DNA of 64,000 nt from Pseudoalteromonas phenolica (GCF_005886345.1 NZ_PNEC01000042.1:1-64000); one strand, 5' to 3'. Shown: positions 37,037 to 46,150, numbered from the stretch's first letter. The notes: generated by a model from the letters alone, not told the origin. Program-made: numbers and translations.

Positions 37037-37435
37037 TTAAAGCCATTCCAGCTCTGGATATGGCTTTTCTTTTAATGACTCAAGTCGACTTGATAAAGAC
37101 CCTGAATGTAGTTCAAGTTTATGACCATCAGGGTCTAAAATATAAAGCGATAACCCTTCGCTTTTGTTCTTTTTCCAAACATTTACTCCTTGAGCTAAAA
37201 CCCTCTCTGAAAATCGATGAAAGTCTTCTTCACTGATTGAGAATGCAATATGGGTATAATCTTGCGCAGGAGAAGGTTCATCACATGACAAACAAAACCA
37301 CATGTCGCCAACAGATAAATAAGCGCCACCTAGCCACTTTACATGCGCTTTAAACCCTAAAATATCTCTATAAAATTCAAGTGATTGAGCTAAATTACTG
37401 ACTGCTATCGTTATATGATTTAAACCTGTGATCAT
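37037..37435 (-). CDS. fosA: FosA-family fosfomycin resistance thiol transferase
   Basis: 132 residues, a single VOC fold. It follows known FosA closely: MITGLNHITIAVSNL; metal ligands His7, His62 (DYTHIAF) and Glu108 (GHKLELHSG); the potassium/substrate loop WKKNKSEG; and the LDPDGH turn; it ends with YPELEWL as FosA proteins do. FosA opens the fosfomycin epoxide with glutathione using Mn2+ and K+. It lies 46 bp downstream of a LytTR regulator on the same strand. Activity is inferred from motif conservation only. Confidence 0.88.
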   Translation of the reverse strand: MITGLNHITIAVSNLAQSLEFYRDILGFKAHVKWLGGAYLSVGDMWFCLSCDEPSPAQDYTHIAFSISEEDFHRFSERVLAQGVNVWKKNKSEGLSLYILDPDGHKLELHSGSLSSRLESLKEKPYPELEWL

Positions 37436-37480
37436 GGCCGTGTAATCTCGTTATTAACATGCATTTCATTTTGCTGGAAG

Positions 37481-38389
37481 CTATTTAATTCCTAACACTG
37501 ATTTAGTATTTGCTAGGTAAGTCTGTGATACGGGTACTTCAGTGCCATTGCTCATTACTAAGATCAGCTTCCGACCTTCTTTTTTACTGCTCGCTACCGC
37601 ATCTTTTGCCACCCACCAAGAACGGTGAGTTTGAAATCCGTCGTAACTTTCGAGTTTAGTAAGTGCATCTTTAAATCGCATTAATAAAAGGTGGTCGCCT
37701 TTATCAGTCATGATATTGAGGTAGTGGTCGTCCATTTGTAAACAAATCAACTGCCCCCTTTTATCAAGCGGCAACTCATTGATCAGCGCCAGAGCTGGCT
37801 GTTTTTGAATGCTCTCTACTTGCTCATTTTGCTGAGCAAGCTGCTCTGTATTTTGCTGTAATTGCTGACGCTGCTGAAACAGCATAGTTTTAATAAAGCT
37901 CACCCCTGACATAAAGCCACCAATGAAAAAACAAGCCAAAAATGACATGGGTAATGACTGCCAGTAATTCTGAAATGAACCAAAAAAGAGATTAATAATA
38001 AAAGGAGCAAACAGTGCCATAATGCCACTGGCCACACAAGTTGAAACCAGTAATCGCACTGCAGCATTATTTAAAGACTCGGGTAATGAATTGCTTAACC
38101 ACTTTGATAAAAAGTAAATAGTCGGAGAATAAATTACATAGCCGCTAAAGCACATAATTAGCCAAAAAATGCCCGCATACCAAAATGCAATTTCATGCAT
38201 GCCAAAAGGACGAACAAAAGTTAAAAAGATAACAAAAGCAACAACAACCAGGCTGTCTGAAAGTATATCCTTAACATACCATTTTTTTATTAACTCTTGT
38301 TTTTTTTGGTTTATTTCACGATTCGCCAATTGAACACCTGTCTTTTTAGTTGTTTTTACGAAGTTTTCAGTACAGCTGACGAAAGCCAT
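37481..38389 (-). CDS. Membrane-anchored LytTR transcriptional regulator
   Basis: 302 residues. Four predicted membrane helices (about 45-62, 68-90, 110-135, 145-165), a Gln-rich coiled coil (QQRQQLQQNTEQLAQQNEQV) and a C-terminal LytTR DNA-binding domain (ICLQMDDHYLNIMTDKGDHLLL, then YDGFQTHRSWWVAKDAVAS). There is no receiver or kinase domain, so it senses in or at the membrane and binds DNA directly. Divergently transcribed from the DUF2141/carotenoid-oxygenase pair across 86 bp, which it probably controls. Confidence 0.9.
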   Translation of the reverse strand: MAFVSCTENFVKTTKKTGVQLANREINQKKQELIKKWYVKDILSDSLVVVAFVIFLTFVRPFGMHEIAFWYAGIFWLIMCFSGYVIYSPTIYFLSKWLSNSLPESLNNAAVRLLVSTCVASGIMALFAPFIINLFFGSFQNYWQSLPMSFLACFFIGGFMSGVSFIKTMLFQQRQQLQQNTEQLAQQNEQVESIQKQPALALINELPLDKRGQLICLQMDDHYLNIMTDKGDHLLLMRFKDALTKLESYDGFQTHRSWWVAKDAVASSKKEGRKLILVMSNGTEVPVSQTYLANTKSVLGIK

Positions 38390-38475
38390 GTTGAGACATC
38401 AGCAAAGCGACTTTATTGTTTCTCCATCGCGTTCTGATACGCACTCAACACCATTTATTTAATAAGGAATGACTT

Positions 38476-38895
38476 ATGCGTTTATTACAACTTTCAGCTT
38501 TGACACTTGCCTGTGTAATAGTACCTGTTTCAGCACAGACGGTGCAATTCGATATTCAGGCGATTAAACATAACCAAGGAAAATTATACGTTCAGCTATT
38601 TAAAGGTGAAGAAAACTACAATGCAGGCAAGGCCTACAATGCCGTTATTGTTAAGGCAAAAGAAGGTTCTATCAAGGTTACTTTTAATGATGTAGAAGCC
38701 GGTGATTACGCCATTCGCTATTTTCATGACGAAAACAATAACGGCGATATAGACACCAATTTATTTGGATTACCAACAGAAGGCTATGGCTTTTCAAACA
38801 ACGCCAAAGTTAATTTTGGACCACCAAACTATCAGCAAATGTCATTTCAAGTAGCTGAAAAACCTGTTAATAATTTTTCAACCATCAACTACTAA
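38476..38895 (+). CDS. DUF2141 secreted protein
   Basis: 139 residues with signal peptide (cleavage after VSA). The DUF2141 pattern is clear: GKLYVQLFKGEENYN, VTFNDVEAGDYAIRYFHDEN, NNGDIDTNLFGLPTEGYGFSNNA. Function unknown; the family is often found next to lipid or carotenoid genes. Followed after 10 bp by the carotenoid oxygenase, so the two form an operon. Confidence 0.92.
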   Translation: MRLLQLSALTLACVIVPVSAQTVQFDIQAIKHNQGKLYVQLFKGEENYNAGKAYNAVIVKAKEGSIKVTFNDVEAGDYAIRYFHDENNNGDIDTNLFGLPTEGYGFSNNAKVNFGPPNYQQMSFQVAEKPVNNFSTINY

Positions 38896-38905
38896 GGAAG
38901 TGAAA

Positions 38906-40426
38906 ATGGAACGTAGGCAAGCAATTAAGAACATCTTAGGTATTACGGCAGCAGCAGCGGTTACTCCGCTGCCTGCTTTGGCAAAACTTAATATTGAACA
39001 GAGCGACCCACTAAAACTCAATGCCAAGCTGTTTAATCAGGCTTTAAAAAGCGAGCCTAACTTGCTCGGTTTTATTGGCCTTGAAGACAATATAGCTCCG
39101 CAAAATTTACCAATAGAGGGAAAGTTGCCATCTGACTTTAGCGGAACATTTTATCGCAATGGCCCCGCTATTCATCAAAGGCAAGATCAGCGCTACTTAC
39201 ATCTATTTGAAGGTGACGGCATGATCCAGCAATTTTCATTCTCATCTCAAGGCATAGCTCACCAAGCTAAATTTGTGAATACCAATAAGTTTGATCAAGA
39301 GCAGAAAGCTGGAAAGTTTCTATTTTCTGCACCTGATAGCAAACTCGAAAATACTTTACCGGTTACTAGCCCTGACACGATAAATGCAGCAAACACAAAT
39401 GTTCTGCCAGTCAATGGCGAGTTATGGGCATTGTGGGAAGGCGGCTCAGCCACATCATTAGATGCAGAAACTTTAGAGACCAAGGGCTTAGTTAATTTAG
39501 GAGCCCACAGCAAATATGGTAACGCCTTAAAAGGGTTAGCTTTTTCGGCCCATCCAAAAGTTGACCCTGATGGCACGATATGGAACTTCGGAAGTACAGC
39601 CACAGGCGATATTGTGCTTTATCATATAAATAATAAAGGCATTACTCAAAAGGTAAACATTCTCAAAACTAATTATCATGGCGGAATGCTGCACGACTTT
39701 TTGGTAACCGATAAACACCTACTGATTATCTTGCCTTCACTGAAACGAGACAGAAGAAACCATCGCCTTTTTAATGCTGTTGAGTTTGACAAAAATTTAC
39801 CAATGCGCGTATTGGTTGTTGATAAAAATACTTTAACCCTTAAGCGTGAATATGCCCTCAATGCAGGGTTTGCATTTCATTTTGGCAATGCATGGGAAGA
39901 TCCGCAGGGTAATATTCGCTTTGATGCCAGCCTCTACCCAAATGTTGATAACCTGCATTACTTAAGCGACATCATGAAAGGGCTAATATCAGAAGCGGGA
40001 CATGCTGAAACGACTTTCTTTACCCTGTATGCCAATGGTAAAACTGATCAACAGACGGTCTCAGGGATCAGTGAATTTCCACGTATCTATGACCATCTAA
40101 CCGGGTTAAAAAACAAAATGTTAGTCACGCTGTCATCTGTTGAAAGTGATGTCTGGAGTGATAGCGTCAGGACCATTAATACTGAAACAGGCAAACAAGA
40201 TACTTTTGTGTACGGAAAAGACTTTTTAGTAGAAGAACATATTATCGTCGATAAATCACAACATGAGGGCAAAGGTTACCTTGTCGGCACGGCACTGCAT
40301 ATACCTTCTCAGCGTACCTGCATTAATATTTTCAAAGCCAGTCATGTCAGTGACGGGCCTATCTGTCGCGCTTGGCTTCCCCAGTTTTTACCACTGGGCT
40401 TTCATGGCAACTTTTTACATAGCTGA
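38906..40426 (+). CDS. Carotenoid oxygenase family protein (RPE65/CCD-like), exported
   Basis: 506 residues from ATG 38906, which follows AAGGAAG; a GTG two codons upstream is less well placed. The start ERRQAIKNILGITAAAA...LPALA looks like a Tat signal. Family landmarks: GTFYRNGPAI, LHLFEGDGMIQ, and four iron-ligand His at about 216 (SAHPKVD), 263 (MLHDFLV), 325 (FAFHFGNAWED) and 500 (GFHGNF). It should cleave a carotenoid or apocarotenoid double bond with Fe(II) and O2. Second gene after DUF2141. No carotenoid-biosynthesis genes are in the window. Confidence 0.93.
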   Translation: MERRQAIKNILGITAAAAVTPLPALAKLNIEQSDPLKLNAKLFNQALKSEPNLLGFIGLEDNIAPQNLPIEGKLPSDFSGTFYRNGPAIHQRQDQRYLHLFEGDGMIQQFSFSSQGIAHQAKFVNTNKFDQEQKAGKFLFSAPDSKLENTLPVTSPDTINAANTNVLPVNGELWALWEGGSATSLDAETLETKGLVNLGAHSKYGNALKGLAFSAHPKVDPDGTIWNFGSTATGDIVLYHINNKGITQKVNILKTNYHGGMLHDFLVTDKHLLIILPSLKRDRRNHRLFNAVEFDKNLPMRVLVVDKNTLTLKREYALNAGFAFHFGNAWEDPQGNIRFDASLYPNVDNLHYLSDIMKGLISEAGHAETTFFTLYANGKTDQQTVSGISEFPRIYDHLTGLKNKMLVTLSSVESDVWSDSVRTINTETGKQDTFVYGKDFLVEEHIIVDKSQHEGKGYLVGTALHIPSQRTCINIFKASHVSDGPICRAWLPQFLPLGFHGNFLHS

Positions 40427-40463
40427 GAATAAGCGATTGATTATTATAGAGAGAAAACCTAAC

Positions 40464-40503
40464 CCCGCAGTGAAAGCTTACTGTGTCGAACTGCGGGATT
40501 TTA
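40464..40503. terminator. Convergent terminator
   Basis: Stem CCCGCAG / CTGCGGG with a 20-nt loop containing a smaller hairpin, followed by ATTTT. Lies between the convergent carotenoid oxygenase and amidohydrolase genes. Confidence 0.7.
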
Positions 40504-40518
40504 AGGAAGAAAAAAACG

Positions 40519-42231
40519 TTACTGGGTACGTTTAAAGATTACTTTGTCATCGTTTATGGTCATTAGCACTTTGATGTCTTTTATTTTTAGAGGCGAAATA
40601 CGCGTCGGATCATTATCTAAAACCACAAAGTCCGCTTGCTTACCAGGCTCTATAGACCCTTTTATATCTTCTTCAAAGTGCTGATAAGCGGCCCAAATCG
40701 TCATTGCTTTGATGGCCTCGACAGGGGAAAGTTTATGGTTTTCACCCAGTACCTTACCTGTGCGAGTTACACGGTTCACGGCACTGTCGATTAAGCGCAT
40801 CGAATTCGGAAAAGTTACAGGAGCATCAGAGTGAATAGTAAAAGGCATATTTGCGGCTTTAAACCAACCTGTCGGTGAAATATTCTTTGCCCGCTCAGGA
40901 CCTGCTACTGAGTCTCTATGCCAGTCACCCCAATAAAATGTGTGCATAGGGTACAAAGCTGGAAAAATTCCCAAAGCTTGTAACTTTGCAACTTGATCGT
41001 AACGTGTAAATTGACCATGGATCATGACAGTACGATGATCGCTCAACGGCGTCTTTTGATTTATTTGACCAACAAGGTTGATTAACTGATCTATCGCGGC
41101 GTCGCCATTGGTATGAACAAGTAGCTGCCACTTCTTTTTATAAGCCAATTGTAATAAAGCTAATGCAGCTTCATCATTAAATGCAGGGTAACCGGAATAG
41201 TCATGATTTTGCCCAGCAGGAGGAATTAAATAAGGTTGAGTGAACCAAGCTGTTTTACCTTGAGGAGAACCATCGAATGTTAATTTTACCCCACCGATCC
41301 GAAAGCGGTTTTGATAAGTTTTAGACATTAAATCACTATTCAAAATAGGCGCATCTTTTAGCACTTTGAGGTCAGCATAGGAAATAATATCAATATCAAA
41401 GCCTTCTTTAGCAGCAATCTCCGGCAATAATTTCAATGTTGATAAGTCTGACTTACCATCTTGTACTGTTGTAAAACCATTAGAAGCATAACTGCGCTCA
41501 CCTGCTTTATACAAACGGATTAAATCTTCGGCTGTAAACTGGGGGATCATTTTAAAAAAGACCATAAAATGTGCATTTTCTTGCAGCACGCCATTAGGCG
41601 TTTTGCCATCGGCTTCTCTCTCTATAACGCCACCTGGCGGATCCGCCGTTTCGGATGATATTCCCATTAATTCGAGGGCTTTACTGTTATACACACCGAT
41701 ATGCCCTGACTGATGCATTATCACTACAGGCAACTCAGTGCTTACCGCATCTAGATCATGACGGGTTGGGTGACGCTTTTCTGCCAATTGAGAGTCATCA
41801 TAATTAAAACCAAGTACCACTTGATAGTCTTTCACTATAGACGAGGTGTCTCGAAATCGGATCAGAGCATTTTGTAGTTCGGCAATATTATTTACGGGAC
41901 CATCTGGTGCAGGCAGAAGATTAGCAACAATTGATTGTGTACCTACACCAGCAAAATGACTATGGGCATCAATAAAACCTGGCGTTAAAGTCTGCCCTGT
42001 TAAGTCAATTACTTTTGTGTTCTGACCTTTAAGCTCCAAAACTTTTTCATTGTCACCTACTGCTAATATTAAGCCATTTTGAGTTGCCACAGCCTCAGCA
42101 CTTGGCTGCCTATCGTTTGCAGTGATAATGGTGCCATTGATGTAAATGGTATCGGCAATAGAAAGTTTAGACTTATGCGTACATGAAACAATGCAAAGTA
42201 CACTGATTAATAATACAAATAAATGCTTCAT
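40519..42231 (-). CDS. YtcJ-like amidohydrolase lipoprotein
   Basis: 570 residues. Lipoprotein signal MKHLFVLLISVLCIVSC. Amidohydrolase_3 family: N-terminal composite beta part (YINGTIITANDRQPSAEAVA), metal-binding H-x-H in GFIDAHSHFAGVG, late HTNGDAAID, and the FTIHSDAPVTF motif, closing with SIEPGKQADFVVLD. Related enzymes hydrolyse amide or amidine bonds with one or two metals; substrate unknown. Predicted to sit on the periplasmic face of a membrane, which is unusual enough to note. Confidence 0.92.
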   Translation of the reverse strand: MKHLFVLLISVLCIVSCTHKSKLSIADTIYINGTIITANDRQPSAEAVATQNGLILAVGDNEKVLELKGQNTKVIDLTGQTLTPGFIDAHSHFAGVGTQSIVANLLPAPDGPVNNIAELQNALIRFRDTSSIVKDYQVVLGFNYDDSQLAEKRHPTRHDLDAVSTELPVVIMHQSGHIGVYNSKALELMGISSETADPPGGVIEREADGKTPNGVLQENAHFMVFFKMIPQFTAEDLIRLYKAGERSYASNGFTTVQDGKSDLSTLKLLPEIAAKEGFDIDIISYADLKVLKDAPILNSDLMSKTYQNRFRIGGVKLTFDGSPQGKTAWFTQPYLIPPAGQNHDYSGYPAFNDEAALALLQLAYKKKWQLLVHTNGDAAIDQLINLVGQINQKTPLSDHRTVMIHGQFTRYDQVAKLQALGIFPALYPMHTFYWGDWHRDSVAGPERAKNISPTGWFKAANMPFTIHSDAPVTFPNSMRLIDSAVNRVTRTGKVLGENHKLSPVEAIKAMTIWAAYQHFEEDIKGSIEPGKQADFVVLDNDPTRISPLKIKDIKVLMTINDDKVIFKRTQ

Positions 42232-42325
42232 AATACTCCCTAGAATAAATTTGAGCTAAATTTATGCTAGTTGAGCCTGAGGTTATACGCCAATTTCTGT
42301 GAATATATACACAAACTTGCGAAGT

Positions 42326-43024
42326 TTATAACCCTTGCAAGGCAAGCTCTACGCCTTTTTGGGCATGAATATCAGTGGTGTCATATAAAGGAATGCAAGT
42401 GCTATTTTGGTTTACGAGCAATGCAATTTCAGTACACCCTAGGATCACTGCTTGCGCACCTTGTTCATGAAGGTGGGTGATAATCTTTAGGTATTGCTCT
42501 TTGGAATCTGCTTTGATGATCCCGCGACATAACTCATCATAGATAACATGATGAATATTTTCTCTATCACACTTGTCAGGCACGATCACTTCAATGCCAA
42601 ATTTATCGCTCAGACGGCCTTTGTAGAAGTCTTGCTCCATGGTGAACTGAGTGCCTAGCAAACCCACTTTTGAAACACCATCTTGAACTAGACACTGTGC
42701 TGTTGCATCGGCAATATGAAGAATAGGAATGTTAATCTGTGCTTCTATTTCGGGCACTACTTTATGCATGGTATTCGTACAAATCATCAAAAAGTCAGCA
42801 CCAGCACGCTCTACTGATTTTGCGGCATCGGCCAGTATCACTGCGGTATCTGCCCATTTACCTTGGTGTTGTAACTGTTCGATTTCGTCGAAATTAACAC
42901 TATACAAGCTGATTTTTGCCGAATTTAAACCGCCGAGTTTAGCTTTAATCCCTTCATTCAAAGCCTTGTAATAACTTGCTGTAGACTCCCAACTCATTCC
43001 ACCTAATAGGCCTATTGTTTTCAT
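42326..43024 (-). CDS. Aspartate/glutamate racemase family protein
   Basis: 232 residues from ATG 43024 (CAGGAG upstream); the GTG at 43033 is less likely. Pattern of the YgeA/RacD branch: IGLLGGMSWESTASYYKALNEG, catalytic Cys in FLMICTNTMHK and second Cys in VILGCTEIALLV, about 115 residues apart. It should interconvert L- and D-amino acids without cofactor; the exact substrate is uncertain because this branch includes broad-specificity enzymes. Confidence 0.92.
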   Translation of the reverse strand: MKTIGLLGGMSWESTASYYKALNEGIKAKLGGLNSAKISLYSVNFDEIEQLQHQGKWADTAVILADAAKSVERAGADFLMICTNTMHKVVPEIEAQINIPILHIADATAQCLVQDGVSKVGLLGTQFTMEQDFYKGRLSDKFGIEVIVPDKCDRENIHHVIYDELCRGIIKADSKEQYLKIITHLHEQGAQAVILGCTEIALLVNQNSTCIPLYDTTDIHAQKGVELALQGL

Positions 43025-43394
43025 GGTGAGCACTCCTGTTGATATATTTTTATATACTCACTTTTTCAGAAAATATCTAAAGCAGCAACCCTATTTGTCC
43101 ATATAATCTGAGCTTTGGTGAAGAGCTTTACCAAAGTATTGATAATGAATTAATAAGTGTTTTTTAACTCTGCAGCCGGAAACTTTTAGGGATAACACCG
43201 CTCACGCGTCCTGCTTTCGCCAAGGTACCTACATCCATGTAGGCAAGGCGAATTAACGCGTCAATAGCTGGTCTATTGCAAGTAAATTCAACGTAGTTAA
43301 TGTTGAAAATAGCCGCTGGAGATAGATTTATTATCCTGAGCTCAGGTTATACAACTTTTGGCTGCTCAATCTAGTCCATTTGCTTTTGGGCACT
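43025..43394. other. Intergenic region containing a nested palindrome
   Basis: 370 bp between two minus-strand genes. No open frame. Its central part is the palindrome reported separately; the left side holds the racemase promoter. Confidence 0.4.
43204..43261. repeat. Nested palindrome with CCTACAT-ATGTAGG core
   Basis: Concentric inverted arms: ACGCGT (43204) with ACGCGT (43256), TTCGCC with GGCGAA, and CCTACAT-CC-ATGTAGG at the centre. The spacing of all three arms is compatible with one 58-bp foldback. Looks like an intergenic repeat unit. Confidence 0.6.
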
Positions 43395-43991
43395 TTATTT
43401 CTGGGCAATGATATAAGTGTGTAACTCAGGATATTGATCAAACTCCAGATGCTTAATGGTACAACCCAGTTCCATTAATAACGATACAAAACCATTTGTG
43501 CCTAAAGAAGAGTAATAAACTTCAGGGCCCATAGCACAGTTAGTATGCGCACCTTCGGACTCTGTGCCACCGAATGAAAAAATAAACACGCCACCCGCAT
43601 TTAAACTGTCGACGATTTTAGCGATAACATTACGCTGTTCACTTAAAGGGATATGCCAAATACTATCCCACGCAGTAATAAAGTCATATTTATGGGGTAA
43701 GTCGTAACTGCAGATGTCAGCGTGCACAAAAGCGATTTGCGGGTGTCGCTCTTTTGCAAGCGAGAGCATTTTTTCTGAGACATCAAGCCCTGAAACATCG
43801 TAGCCAGCCTGAGACAACAACTCTATGAAACGCCCTGTTCGCCCACAGCCAATATCGAGCGCTTTTCCCCTGTTTTGAGAGAAAGTCATGGCTTTTTCAT
43901 GTTGTGCAATGCCGTTAGACATGTTGAAAGTATCTGCGGCCCATCGCTCGGTTATTTGATCATAGGCTTTGCCTAATTCTTCAGGTTTCAT
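43395..43991 (-). CDS. Class I SAM-dependent methyltransferase
   Basis: 198 residues. Motif I KALDIGCGRTGRFIELL, post-I acidic VSGLDVSEKMLSLA, motif II around YDFITAWDSIWHIP and LNAGGVFIFSFGG. Substrate unknown. Its start lies 9 bp after the stop of the ACT-protein frame, suggesting translational coupling before that gene was damaged. Confidence 0.9.
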   Translation of the reverse strand: MKPEELGKAYDQITERWAADTFNMSNGIAQHEKAMTFSQNRGKALDIGCGRTGRFIELLSQAGYDVSGLDVSEKMLSLAKERHPQIAFVHADICSYDLPHKYDFITAWDSIWHIPLSEQRNVIAKIVDSLNAGGVFIFSFGGTESEGAHTNCAMGPEVYYSSLGTNGFVSLLMELGCTIKHLEFDQYPELHTYIIAQK

Positions 43992-44000
43992 GGCAAAGCC

Positions 44001-44398
44001 TTACTTGCTGGCAAATTCTTTTAGTGCAGTCATAGCATGCTCTGCCTTTTCGGTTTGTACAAAAATATGGTCGTGATAGAAAGCTGCAACTACATTCGCG
44101 CTAATACCGTGTTCTGCCAGTTTAGTGGCAACCGCAGCGGTTAACCCCACAGCACTAAGCTTGAATGCACAGTTAAGGTGATGAGTTTAAACACACCATC
44201 GAATCCTAGGTTTGCTCGTTGTGCTTGTTGCTTTTCAACAATTACAGTGAGCCCTTCTTGCTCCATAAAGGTTGCAATTGGTTGCAGCGAAGCAACCTCT
44301 GAAAGCGGATTTTTTACCGTACAAAATACAAATTCACCAACTTGTAATTCGGGTGACATATTTTGCAAAAGTGTATTCAAATCAGTAATGGCTGACAT
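44001..44398 (-). pseudogene. ACT-domain protein (DUF2241-like), frameshifted
   Basis: The first 78 codons (MSAITDLNTLLQNMSPEL, then GEFVFCTVKNP, ITLTVHSSL) match small two-ACT-domain proteins of the COG3602 type. At about 44159-44166 the frame is lost and stops soon after (VLWG). The next frame continues the family perfectly: SAVGLTAAVATKLAEHGISA, NVVAAFYHDHIFV, ending at 44001. One missing base after AGCTT would restore HSSL-SAVGLTAAV. Full product would be about 132 residues and presumably binds an amino acid. Recent mutation or sequencing error. Confidence 0.85.
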
Positions 44399-44433
44399 AC
44401 CTTTTTAATCCTTGCTGCTAAATGATAAATGAC

Positions 44434-45057
44434 TTAGTTACGGTAATAATCTTCTAAAAAGATACTAATTGGGCCACCCGCGTTTTGTTTAATTGGATAA
44501 TTATTTACCATTCGGAAAGAGAAAGCGCCATAACCCACCATAGCTGTGGAGTATTGTGTTTCTTGGTAATTATAGTCACTGTCAAACTCGCTTCTGTCAG
44601 AGTAAACAACAATGTTCTTCACAGGCTTATTAAAAATGTAAGTGATCTTAAGGTAGTAACCGTTTTTACTATTTGACTCGTCGATAATTTCATCAACAAT
44701 CGCTGGTTTTAATTTCTCAGATTTTAGTTCTACTGTTGCAACAGCTGGATAGAACACTCTTGCTGTAGGACCATTTAAGCTATAAAAAGCACGGACAGTT
44801 ACTGTCTTAAATGATTTATCTGTACTAAATGCGCTATAGAAAGTTTTACCAGTTTTGAGGTCAAGACACTTTCTATCAGCACCAACTGTAGACTCTTGAA
44901 ATACATATAAATTAGTAGGAGTGAAAGTAATATCTTTTATTTCATTTGAGCAGTTAAGCATTGACTCCAAAATTGGAAAGTAATCAACGCTTGTGCCTTT
45001 ATTAGTCTTACAGCCAGTTAAAGCGACTATAAAAAGTAGCAAAATTATTTTTTTCAT
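44434..45057 (-). CDS. Lipoprotein of unknown function
   Basis: About 207 residues; ATG 45057 gives a clean lipoprotein signal MKKIILLLFIVALTGC with lipobox LTGC (an ATG three codons earlier is also possible). The mature part has scattered beta-like segments, e.g. VTVRAFYSLNGPTARVFYPAVATVEL and YYLKITYIFNKPVKNIVVYSD. I do not recognise a family. Monocistronic by spacing; no clear Shine-Dalgarno. Confidence 0.75.
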   Translation of the reverse strand: MKKIILLLFIVALTGCKTNKGTSVDYFPILESMLNCSNEIKDITFTPTNLYVFQESTVGADRKCLDLKTGKTFYSAFSTDKSFKTVTVRAFYSLNGPTARVFYPAVATVELKSEKLKPAIVDEIIDESNSKNGYYLKITYIFNKPVKNIVVYSDRSEFDSDYNYQETQYSTAMVGYGAFSFRMVNNYPIKQNAGGPISIFLEDYYRN

Positions 45058-45174
45058 TGTGAACATTTATTTTTCAGAGCCTTATTTATCGTTCATAGCA
45101 AAACCAAAATTAATATACCTGATTGAGTTTTGATTTCTTAGAGTTTTATTTATCAAAACTTATTCATTCATAAA

Positions 45175-45621
45175 TTAGAGCCTTACCAACGACATTGGCA
45201 CAAATCGTATGCCATTAAACTCACCTTCTTGCTCAGTTATTTCAAAACCATGTTTTAAATAAAAGTCGACGGCATTAACTGCTGAACGAAGCTTTATCTC
45301 TTGCGCATCAGTTGAATTAAATAAGTGTTGCAGTAACGTTTGACCAATACCTCGCCCTAGCACCTGATGCGAAACAAATAAATGTGTGAGGTAATTTCCG
45401 GCTTTCATTGCGGCAAAGCCTAATAAGGTGTCGTTTGATACCGCTTTTACAGTAACAAAGTTATCGTGGTCGAAGGTCGCTTTGATATCCGTTAGCACCC
45501 GTGCAATATATTCTTGCTTACCTTGCTCATTAAAATGCGGTAGCACAGCCACTTTTGAGACTGCTTCGACTAAATTTGTAATAGCGGCTAAGTCTTCGTT
45601 GTTAACCCTCTGAATTTACAT
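45175..45621 (-). CDS. GNAT acetyltransferase with an in-frame TAA at codon 2
   Basis: The GNAT domain is complete if read from 45615: IQRVNNEDLAAITNLVEAVS, then the acetyl-CoA motif HLFVSHQVLGRGIGQTLLQHL and AVDFYLKHGFE. The natural start, ATG 45621 placed 7 nt after AGGAG, is followed directly by TAA. The only canonical start after it is GTG 45552, which removes the first strand and helix of the fold; ATT at 45615 is a possible rare start. Its AGGAG overlaps the stop of the upstream GFA gene, so the two are coupled. Either a disabled gene, an unusual start, or an error. Confidence 0.8.
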
Positions 45622-45631
45622 ATCTTTACTC

Positions 45632-46024
45632 CTAAACTGAAGAAGTGAGTGCCTTTTGGTTCGAATTTGGTTCATAAAAAGCCCATGAGTCTGCACCATC
45701 AAAATAGCGAATATTGACTTGCTCTAATATATCTCGTTTAAACATTCTTAGATTTACAGCCATTCGGTCAGCATTGCCTAACTCAGTCGGGGTGTAATGG
45801 GTTATACACCCACAACCGACACAATGATGAAAGTCGATTAACTTATCACCATGGCTGTAGGTTTTTGTCTCGCTTTTTACCGAACTAATTTTGACGTTTT
45901 GAGGTAAGAAATAGGCCCAAATTGCTCCATACCTATAACAAATTGAGCAATTACAACTCGTAACTAAATCAATGGGTTGTAACAGCTCTATGTTGACATC
46001 ACCACAATGACAGCTCGCTTGCAT
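45632..46024 (-). CDS. GFA-family zinc protein
   Basis: 130 residues. Zinc motifs CHCG (residues 5-8), CNCSICYR (24-31) and HHCVGCGC (about 66-73) are the GFA/CENP-V signature, named for glutathione-dependent formaldehyde-activating enzyme. Many relatives have no proven reaction. Upstream partner of the GNAT gene. Confidence 0.9.
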   Translation of the reverse strand: MQASCHCGDVNIELLQPIDLVTSCNCSICYRYGAIWAYFLPQNVKISSVKSETKTYSHGDKLIDFHHCVGCGCITHYTPTELGNADRMAVNLRMFKRDILEQVNIRYFDGADSWAFYEPNSNQKALTSSV

Positions 46025-46150
46025 AATACTTCCTTATTATCACTTTATTAGAGCACCTTAACATTAAATCATTGAGATGCTCGCCAAAATTTTTAAACGC
46101 CTTACAATAATGCGTTTTTTATACTTATACCTTAAGGTCAGGGCTAAATT

